Assembly (NCBI GenBank): GCA_900696515.1
Contig: CAADGK010000011.1
Location: 1-42,554 of the forward strand
DNA from: an uncultured Nitrosospira sp.
GTDB taxonomy: Bacteria; Nitrospirota; Nitrospiria; Nitrospirales; Nitrospiraceae
Reading direction: 5' to 3'
Length of the DNA: 42,554 nt
The notes under the pieces are model-generated. The model was given only the letters and a program-made list of their open reading frames with translations. It was not told the origin of the DNA and did not search any database. This document shows positions 36,722-42,554 of the stretch, one piece after another. How positions within the stretch are numbered: the stretch's first letter is position 1; each line of letters begins with the position of its first letter. Both the position numbers and the translations under genes were made by a program.

Positions 36722-37091
36722 CGAACACTCCCGATTCGGTTGAGTACGGCGCCATTGTAGTGGAAGATCGCCCGAAGACGAAAGGTACTCCTCGACAGAC
36801 TCGCCACCGGACAGATCCTGGCTGTAACCAACGATGCAAGAGGGAGAAAGCATATTTCACGCCGAGACGTGAAATGCTTGGTCTAGCCGTAATCTAAGGG
36901 GAAATGCCACACAAGCTACCCATTGGCCGTCTGACCTGGCCTGACTGACGGCAACTGTCTACAAAAGGATTCAGTATCTAATTAGATTCACTTCGCCTAC
37001 CACCATCGACAGAAGACAAATCTCTTTCGAACCGCGTCGTGTCTCAGGTATAAGCCAAGGCGTGAGCCGGCTACCAGCGCCGCGACAACCA
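36722..37091. other. Divergent intergenic region with an inverted repeat
   Basis: 370 bases between the regulator and the first TonB receptor, with no gene. An inverted repeat gcatatttcacg / cgtgaaatgc (36,850-36,861 and 36,868-36,877) may be a regulator binding site. I found no good sigma-54 promoter here. The stretch from 36,960 to 37,000 is AT-rich and suits a sigma-70 promoter of the receptor. Confidence 0.4.
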
Positions 37092-39176
37092 ATGCCCAAG
37101 CAAATCGGCAAACAGTCATTCCACCCCTCTTTGTCTGCACCGTGGTGCATCTTTGTCCTGCTGGCAGAGTGTGTGTTCCAAGGGGTAACACCCTGCTGGG
37201 CCCAATCTTCTCTCCCGCTCCCTCGAACGTCTTCCTCAACAGAGCAGTCACTCCAAGATGAAGCGCTCTATCTGAAGGAAGAGACGGTCAGCATCGCCAG
37301 CCGTTACGAACAACCGATCTCTGAGGCGCCATCGAACGTCTATGTGATCACCGATGAGGATATTCGGACGTCCGGGGCCACTGACGTTCCAACCCTGTTG
37401 CGACGCGTCCCAGGTGTCGAGGTGATGCAGACCAACGCGGCAGATTTCAACGTCAGCGTACGGGGAAACAATCAGTTAGTTTCGAACAAACTGCTGGTCT
37501 TAATCGATGGACGGTCTGTCTATATTGATCAAGCTGGGTTGACACTCTGGAAACTCCTGCCCGTGACGCTCACCGCGATTAAACGGATCGAAGTCCTGAA
37601 GGGGCCAGCCTCGGCCCTTTACGGATTCAATGCCTTCGATGGGGTCGTGAACATCATCACTAAGTCGCCGGAGGAGATGAAAGGGACGACGCTCCAGATC
37701 GCAGGCGGAGAACTCGGCACCGTTCTCACAAGTGCGGTCCATGCCGGACAGGCCGGTGCCTGGGGCTATCGCCTGTCCGCCGGACATGAGCAAAACCAAC
37801 GCTGGTCAGATCACAACAGTCAGGCGCTCAATACCCAGAACGTGATGGGACTTATCGACTATCGCCTGTCCTCAGATAGTAGGGTGTATGGCGAAGCAGG
37901 ATTCCTTACCACACACCCCTACACGAGTAGTGTCAGTGGGGTTACCAGCTCGAGAAATTCTCCCATACACCACGCCTATGGACGGCTTGGGTATGAACGC
38001 GGCAACTTTCACCTGCAAGGTTGGTATAGCGGATACCATAGCAACACCGTCGCCGAGACCATTACACCTCTCAAACCGCTCTTTCTTGTAACTGACCGAG
38101 CCGGTGATCCAGTTCAACGATTCAATTTCAACACCTACAATCTGGAGGGGTACTACCATACCACTGTCTTTCAGACCATGACCCTTGGTGTTGGTGCAAA
38201 CTATCGCCGAATCATCAGTGCGAGTAACCTACTCGCCCAGCGAACAGGTGAGGATCGCCTAGGGCTGTTTTCACAAGCCACCTGGAAACTGACCTCGTGG
38301 GTTGAAATCATTGGCGGGGTTCGCTATGACCTCGATACCTTTATCACGCCCACACTCTCTCCCCACATCGCACTCCTGATCCACATGAGGCCTGAGCAGA
38401 TCCTCCGGTTTTCCCGATCCACGGCCGTTCGCCCCCCGACGACGCTCGAAACATCCTACGAGCTTTCGAATCTCATCACCCTCCCCGGCTCGCCCCCGTT
38501 TGGGACGGCGGTCCTTGGATCGACGACAGTCCGTCCCGAGAAAATTACCTCCTACGAACTAGAGTACCAGGGCTGGTGGTGGCAACACCGCCTGCGCACT
38601 CGTGTCACGGCCTTTTATAACCACATTTCCGACCTCATTGAGGTCCGAAACCCGACAGGGATTCCCAACCATCCAGCGCAACCCATCAATGGCGGACTTG
38701 CTGATATCTATGGGACGGAGGCGGGGGTCGAATGGCTGGCCACGCCGTGGCTCTCTGGATTTGCGAACTATGCATACCAGGACGGGGGCCAAACCTTTCA
38801 GGGCTTCAGCCGCCGCGGTTTTCCGCATCACAAGATCAATGCGGGCCTTCGGCTCACCTGGGCACCTGGGGTATCCGGTGAAGTGCTGTACCACCATGTG
38901 GGAGCCGCCGCCTATCCGCTGGCCGATGCGTTTATCTCCCTCGCCCCGTTTTTCCCACCCGGCACCGTCGTCCCACAAGAACAGGTGCGAAGCTACAATC
39001 TGCTGAATCTACGGGTGGGGTATCGCTTCTGGCAGGAGACCGCCAGAGCCGGTTATCAGCGCGAAGCAGAACTGGCACTTTCAGTCTTCAACGCACTGAA
39101 TGATAACCATCGTGAGCATCCTCTCGGTGATTTGCTTGGGACGAGGGTGATGGGCTGGCTCACCGTAAAGCTGTGA
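37092..39176 (+). CDS. TonB-dependent outer-membrane receptor, paralogue 1
   Basis: The 694-residue product has a signal peptide ('PWCIFVLLAECVFQGVTPCW', cleavage near 'AQSS'). A TonB-box-like segment and plug domain follow (about residues 45-180: 'EETVSIASRYEQPISEAPSN', 'TLLRRVPGVEVMQTN', 'IEVLKGPASALYGFNAFDGV'), then a long beta-barrel ending 'GTRVMGWLTVKL'. Such receptors import siderophores, vitamin B12 or other large substrates with TonB energy; the plug is of the general colicin-receptor type and does not reveal the ligand. ATG 37092 is chosen over GTG 37062 because the signal peptide is better placed. It is about two-thirds identical by eye to the next receptor and to the remnant at 31551-32018. 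Confidence 0.93.
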   Translation: MPKQIGKQSFHPSLSAPWCIFVLLAECVFQGVTPCWAQSSLPLPRTSSSTEQSLQDEALYLKEETVSIASRYEQPISEAPSNVYVITDEDIRTSGATDVPTLLRRVPGVEVMQTNAADFNVSVRGNNQLVSNKLLVLIDGRSVYIDQAGLTLWKLLPVTLTAIKRIEVLKGPASALYGFNAFDGVVNIITKSPEEMKGTTLQIAGGELGTVLTSAVHAGQAGAWGYRLSAGHEQNQRWSDHNSQALNTQNVMGLIDYRLSSDSRVYGEAGFLTTHPYTSSVSGVTSSRNSPIHHAYGRLGYERGNFHLQGWYSGYHSNTVAETITPLKPLFLVTDRAGDPVQRFNFNTYNLEGYYHTTVFQTMTLGVGANYRRIISASNLLAQRTGEDRLGLFSQATWKLTSWVEIIGGVRYDLDTFITPTLSPHIALLIHMRPEQILRFSRSTAVRPPTTLETSYELSNLITLPGSPPFGTAVLGSTTVRPEKITSYELEYQGWWWQHRLRTRVTAFYNHISDLIEVRNPTGIPNHPAQPINGGLADIYGTEAGVEWLATPWLSGFANYAYQDGGQTFQGFSRRGFPHHKINAGLRLTWAPGVSGEVLYHHVGAAAYPLADAFISLAPFFPPGTVVPQEQVRSYNLLNLRVGYRFWQETARAGYQREAELALSVFNALNDNHREHPLGDLLGTRVMGWLTVKL

Positions 39177-39494
39177 GCAACAGTACAGGCGCACGCCCCC
39201 GTTTCGGCTCCACACCATACCTATTCATGAGTGCTCCTTCAAAGTTCCAGGTTTCATGTTCAACATTTCATGTGAGACAGAATCCCGGTGCTTCAACCGT
39301 CAAGCCGGAAACCGTTGAAGACCGGCGAACAGAATCTTGCTTTTTTGAAAACGAACGTTATTTATTCCTCATGGTAGAAACCCGCTTCGCTCTTCAGGTA
39401 CATTCCGTTTTCAAAAATTCTCCCCTCTCCGAGCTTGAGCCGACAGAGGGATCGCGCGTGGCGACGAACCGCAACAGCAATGACTTGTGTGCGC
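39177..39494. other. Intergenic region between the two receptors, with repeat copy 5
   Basis: 318 bases without a gene. Positions 39,241-39,280 (aaagttccaggtttcatg, caacatttcatgtgag) belong to the intergenic repeat family (copy 5). The rest is AT-rich around 39,345-39,420 and probably holds the promoter of the second receptor. A TTG start at 39435 would extend that gene into this region but is not supported. Confidence 0.5.
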
Positions 39495-41525
39495 ATGAAA
39501 TGGGCCGTCATTCCTCTGCTCCCTGTCTGTTGGGTCATGGGTCTCCTCTCCAGTTGGGCCGAACCTTCGTCGCTCATTCCGCGGGCCTCTTCCACGACAG
39601 AGCGGCAGCTCCTGAATGAAGCGCTCTACCTGAAAGAAGAAACCGTCAGCATCGCCAGCCGGTACGAACAGCCGATCTCTCGCGCGCCCTCCGACGTCTA
39701 CGTGATCACCGATGAGGAGATTCGAAGCTCCGGCGCCACGGATGTCCCCACCTTGCTGCGGCGGGTGCCGGGGATGGAAGTCATGCAAACCAACGCCGTG
39801 GACTTCAATGTCAGCGTGCGGGGCAACAATCAAGCCCTGGCGAACAAGCTCCTTGTCCTGGTGGACGGACGATCCATCTACCTGGATCAAGCCGGCAATA
39901 CCATCTGGAAGCTGCTGCCCGTCACCTTGCCTGAAATCAAACGGATTGAAGTCCTGAAGGGGCCGGCGTCTGCCGTCTATGGTTTCAATGCGTTCGACGG
40001 CGTCATCAACATCATCACGAAGTCTCCGGAAGAGATGAAGGGAACCACGCTCCAAGCGGCGGGGGGCGAGGTGGGGACTCTGCTCACCAGCGTGGTCCAA
40101 GCCGGCAGAGTTGGGAATTGGGGGTACCGCTTATCCGGCGGCCACGAGCAGACCCAGCGATGGTCGGATCGGGACGCCCCCGCGCTCAATGCTCAACGGA
40201 TCGGCGGAAGGGTCGAGTATCACCTTCCGGGGGACGGGACCATACGGGCTGAAGCAGGGATCGGACGAGCGAACCCCTATAACGGGTTCGTCAAGGAAGC
40301 GTCCGTCTCCGACGGGAGTTTGTCGCAGGGGTATGCGCTGGTCAGTTACGAACAACGCAATTTGCTGGTGCGCGGCTGGTGGAACGGGCATTTCGGAGAA
40401 GCCAATTTCGGAGTGGTCCGGGCGCTCGCCCCGCTATCCGCTATCACTGACCGATTTGGACGGGCCGAGCAAGACCATCACCAGAACACCTACGACTTTG
40501 AGACACGGTATCGCTTCACCCCACTTGAGTCATTGCACTTCAATATCGGCACCAACTTCCGCCACATCCTTCACAGCTCCAATGTTCTCACCACCCGCAC
40601 GACGGAGGATCGCCTGGGACTCTATGCGCAAGGCGACTGGCGGCTGCTGCCGTCGCTGGAGGTCAGTGCCGGCCTGCGCTATGACATGGACAGTTTCATC
40701 GGTCCCCGTTTGTCCCCTCGCGGCGCCGTGATCTACCATCTCCATGCCAACCATGTCCTTCGCTTTTCCGGCTCAATGGCCTATCGTCCGCCCACGACCA
40801 CTGAGGCGAGCCTCGATGTGCTGAACCAGTTGACGTTGCCTGGGTTTCCCCCCATCACCACCAGAGTGTTGGGATCCACCGACGTGAAACCCGAGCACAT
40901 CATGTCCTACGAAGTCGGGTACCAGGGCTGGTGGTGGGACCATCGGCTGCGAACCAGAGTCACGGGGTTTTATAACCATATTTCCGATCTGATCGCCTTT
41001 CAAAACCCGACCGGCAACCCCTTGATCCCCGTTCGTCCCATGAACGGCGGGATTGCCGATGTCTACGGAGGGGAAGCCGGCGCGGAAGTTTTGATGACGT
41101 CCTGGCTGTCCGGGTTTGCCAATTATGCCTATCAAGAGATCGGTCAGACCTCCAGCGGGTTCAGCCGGCGGGGATTTCCTCATCACAAGATCAATGCCGG
41201 CCTGCGGATCAACTGGAGCCCCTTCACCGGGGAAATCCTCTACCATCGGGTGGGTACCGCCTTCTATCCGTTGGCCGATGCCTTCACCAACCTGGCCCCC
41301 TTCCTTCCACCCGGCACCGTTCTTCCGCAGGAACAGGTCCCCGCCTATAACCTGGTCAACATCAGAGTGGGCTACCTGCTCTGGCGGCAACTGGCTGGGG
41401 ACAACGTGCGGGAAGCCGAGCTGGCGGTGTCTGTGTTCAACGCCCTGAACGACACCCACCGCGAACATCCGCTCGGTGACTTACTTGGCACGCGCGTGAT
41501 GGGCTGGTTGACGGTGAAGCTGTGA
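39495..41525 (+). CDS. TonB-dependent outer-membrane receptor, paralogue 2
   Basis: From ATG 39495 the 676-residue product starts with a compact signal peptide ('MKWAVIPLLPVCWVMGLLSS', cleavage near 'SWAEPSS'). A plug follows (about residues 30-160) that is nearly the same as in paralogue 1 ('EETVSIASRYEQPIS', 'VPGMEVMQTNAVDFNVSVRG', 'IEVLKGPASAVYGFNAFDGV'), then a barrel that diverges more in its loops. The end 'GTRVMGWLTVKL' is identical. ATG 39480 is a close alternative. The divergent barrel middle (about residues 215-330) suggests a different ligand. Its stop lies six bases from the stop of the convergent NarL-type regulator. It is a tandem duplicate of 37092-39176, not a copy of the remnant. 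Confidence 0.93.
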   Translation: MKWAVIPLLPVCWVMGLLSSWAEPSSLIPRASSTTERQLLNEALYLKEETVSIASRYEQPISRAPSDVYVITDEEIRSSGATDVPTLLRRVPGMEVMQTNAVDFNVSVRGNNQALANKLLVLVDGRSIYLDQAGNTIWKLLPVTLPEIKRIEVLKGPASAVYGFNAFDGVINIITKSPEEMKGTTLQAAGGEVGTLLTSVVQAGRVGNWGYRLSGGHEQTQRWSDRDAPALNAQRIGGRVEYHLPGDGTIRAEAGIGRANPYNGFVKEASVSDGSLSQGYALVSYEQRNLLVRGWWNGHFGEANFGVVRALAPLSAITDRFGRAEQDHHQNTYDFETRYRFTPLESLHFNIGTNFRHILHSSNVLTTRTTEDRLGLYAQGDWRLLPSLEVSAGLRYDMDSFIGPRLSPRGAVIYHLHANHVLRFSGSMAYRPPTTTEASLDVLNQLTLPGFPPITTRVLGSTDVKPEHIMSYEVGYQGWWWDHRLRTRVTGFYNHISDLIAFQNPTGNPLIPVRPMNGGIADVYGGEAGAEVLMTSWLSGFANYAYQEIGQTSSGFSRRGFPHHKINAGLRINWSPFTGEILYHRVGTAFYPLADAFTNLAPFLPPGTVLPQEQVPAYNLVNIRVGYLLWRQLAGDNVREAELAVSVFNALNDTHREHPLGDLLGTRVMGWLTVKL

Positions 41526-41531
41526 AGAATC

Positions 41532-42284
41532 CTACCGGGGCTGGATCACGCTATGACCGATCGCCATCTCAGCTGCCGGGGTCGTGCCGGCGAGCGATCG
41601 GTCTCTGAACGAGGTTCCGGTCGGCATCGAGTGCGGAAGCCGTTCACTCCATCGGACAAAGCAACTCGTCGCTTCCGATCTCCTCGAGATCTTCAGCCGC
41701 TTGTAAATGGCCTGAATGCGCGACGCAATCTTGGTAGGCGTGGCATGAAGTTCCCGGGCAATTTCTTTATTGCTCTTGCCGGCGGCGATACGGGACAGTA
41801 CTTCAATATCCGCCTCGGAACAGTCGTCGATGCTCTGCGGACGTGAAGCCTGGGCTCCGTCACGAATCCAGGTGATGACCTGTGCGGTCAATGTCGGATC
41901 GATGACAGCCCGCCCCTCGGCCACGACCTCAACCGCTCGCATCACATCGAGGCCCGAACAACTCTTCAACAGATATCCCTGCGCACCCGCATGTATGGCC
42001 GACCGCAGGGACACTGTGTCATGACGGTTCGTCAAGAACAGCACGGCGATCCGGGGAAATGTCTGTCGTATACTCTCGCACAAATCTATGCCGCTCGCGG
42101 AGCCGACTCGCACGTCCAGCAGCACCACATTCGGCCGGCATTGCCTGACCGCCGCGAGCGCCTCCTCATACGTCGCCGCCGTACCCACAATGACGAGATT
42201 CGGACTTTCTTCAAGGATCGTCTTCAGTCCGTGGAGCACAACCGCGGAGTCATCGACGAGCAACACACGAATCGGTTCTGACAT
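41532..42284 (-). CDS. NarL/FixJ-type response regulator
   Basis: The 250-residue product has a receiver domain (about residues 5-120: acidic pair in 'VLLVDDSAV', Asp57 in 'VVLLDVRVGSASG', Lys near 'GAQGYLLKSC'). A LuxR-type helix-turn-helix (about 150-205: 'EADIEVLSRIAAGKSNKEIA', 'KIASRIQAIYKRLKI') and a 40-residue tail follow. It binds DNA when phosphorylated. The start at 42284 is used because the frame upstream is made of the intergenic repeat at 42,298-42,380. It is convergent with the second receptor gene. The partner kinase is not adjacent. Confidence 0.93.
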   Translation of the reverse strand: MSEPIRVLLVDDSAVVLHGLKTILEESPNLVIVGTAATYEEALAAVRQCRPNVVLLDVRVGSASGIDLCESIRQTFPRIAVLFLTNRHDTVSLRSAIHAGAQGYLLKSCSGLDVMRAVEVVAEGRAVIDPTLTAQVITWIRDGAQASRPQSIDDCSEADIEVLSRIAAGKSNKEIARELHATPTKIASRIQAIYKRLKISRRSEATSCFVRWSERLPHSMPTGTSFRDRSLAGTTPAAEMAIGHSVIQPR

Positions 42285-42297
42285 TTTGAAGTATGCA

Positions 42298-42380
42298 CCA
42301 CGTGAAACGTCGCACGTGAAGCGTATCTCGTTCCTGGTTAAGACGCTTCGCGCATCACACGTCACACGATATGTTTCAAC
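42298..42380. repeat. Intergenic repeat, copy 6
   Basis: cacgtgaaacgtcgcacgtg and gaagcgtatctcgttcctgg carry the same blocks as copy 1 in reverse orientation; 42,315-42,334 is an exact inverted match to 30,769-30,788. Upstream region of the NarL-type regulator. Confidence 0.65.
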
Positions 42381-42427
42381 CAGCCTGTGCGTATCCTACG
42401 AAGCCGGTCGCTGTCATAGACACGTTC

Positions 42428-42472
42428 AAAAAAAGACCTCCCGCCACCAGGAGGACTCCTAGTGACGGGAGG
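42428..42472 (-). terminator. Factor-independent terminator
   Basis: On the minus strand the stem cctcccg/cgggagg (plus 42,437-42,443 and 42,466-42,472), extended inward by cac/gtg and agga/tcct with small bulges, is followed by seven T (plus 42,428-42,434). It ends the transcript of the gene that enters from the right edge. Confidence 0.85.
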
Positions 42473-42481
42473 AACTTGTGT

Positions 42482-42517
42482 GTCCCTGAGGGACGTGTGA
42501 CCGACTCACTCAGGGAC
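42482..42517. repeat. Second inverted repeat before the terminator
   Basis: gtccctgag (42,482-42,490) and ctcagggac (42,509-42,517) are exact complements with an 18-base spacer, between the stop codon at 42,535 and the terminator. It may form a second 3' stem in the mRNA. Confidence 0.5.
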
Positions 42518-42534
42518 GACGTCGACACAGCAAC

Positions 42535-42554
42535 TTACTTCTTGTTCCGGCGCC
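42535..42554 (-). CDS. Last codons of a gene entering from the right edge
   Basis: In one minus-strand frame the window edge reads Arg-Arg-Asn-Lys-Lys-stop (TAA, plus 42,535-42,537). A stop codon followed closely by a hairpin and a good terminator is what a gene end looks like. Only five codons are visible, so the product is unknown. Confidence 0.4.

Noticed and set aside
36850-36877. Inverted repeat as a terminator of the NtrC-type gene
   Set aside because: It lies upstream of that gene's start, so it cannot end its transcript; more likely a binding site.

Overview
The window looks like a piece of a Gram-negative chromosome carrying an integrated mobile element. Outer-membrane proteins (TonB-dependent receptors, a two-partner secretion transporter), N-terminal signal peptides and a GC content of roughly 55-62% in the housekeeping part support this. 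The mix of haemagglutinin-type two-partner secretion proteins with CHAT peptidases and DUF928, response regulators with an HD-GYP domain, and intergenic 'gtttcaggtttcaagtt'-type repeats reminds me of Nitrospira (Nitrospirota). That placement is an inference from gene content, not a database result.

Region 1 (1 to about 16.64 kb) is the right-hand end of an integrative, probably conjugative element. From the right it holds a large serine recombinase whose reading frame runs into a tRNA-Arg(TCT) gene, a small gene translationally coupled to it, a coiled-coil protein, and a secreted-looking small protein without a normal start codon. A long minus-strand array follows: Pin-type resolvase, ankyrin-repeat protein, 1072-residue TPR-CHAT protein, a small unknown protein, a multi-span membrane protein, a periplasmic protein with a DUF2135-like domain, a VirD4/TraG coupling protein and a small membrane protein. 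The left end has a possible PD-(D/E)XK nuclease, a higBA toxin-antitoxin pair, an extra HigA-like antitoxin, and the start of a gene whose ribosome binding site can be locked into a long stem. The left att site is outside the window.

Region 2 (about 17.2 to 27.3 kb) is a seven-gene plus-strand operon of exported proteins: a papain-like cysteine peptidase, a secreted unknown, a cysteine-rich secreted protein, a TpsA haemagglutinin-like exoprotein, its TpsB outer-membrane transporter, a periplasmic TPR-CHAT peptidase and a DUF928 protein. Two of the junctions overlap (ATGA, TAATG). I infer that the peptidases act on, or are released with, the TpsA exoprotein. This is the strongest candidate in the window for a poorly described system.

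Region 3 (27.5 to 29.1 kb) is ordinary housekeeping: tRNA-Pro(TGG), rdgB and rph.

Region 4 (29.5 to 42.5 kb) is a sensing and uptake locus: a response regulator with an HD-GYP domain, an unknown protein, a decayed TonB-receptor 3' end, an ABC-type substrate-binding protein behind a very good sigma-54 promoter, a membrane histidine kinase, an NtrC-type regulator with an altered GAFTGA loop (GAYIGA), two tandem paralogous TonB-dependent receptors, and a NarL-type regulator. Six copies of an intergenic inverted-repeat family lie between these genes. The right edge has a minus-strand terminator and the last codons of a further minus-strand gene.
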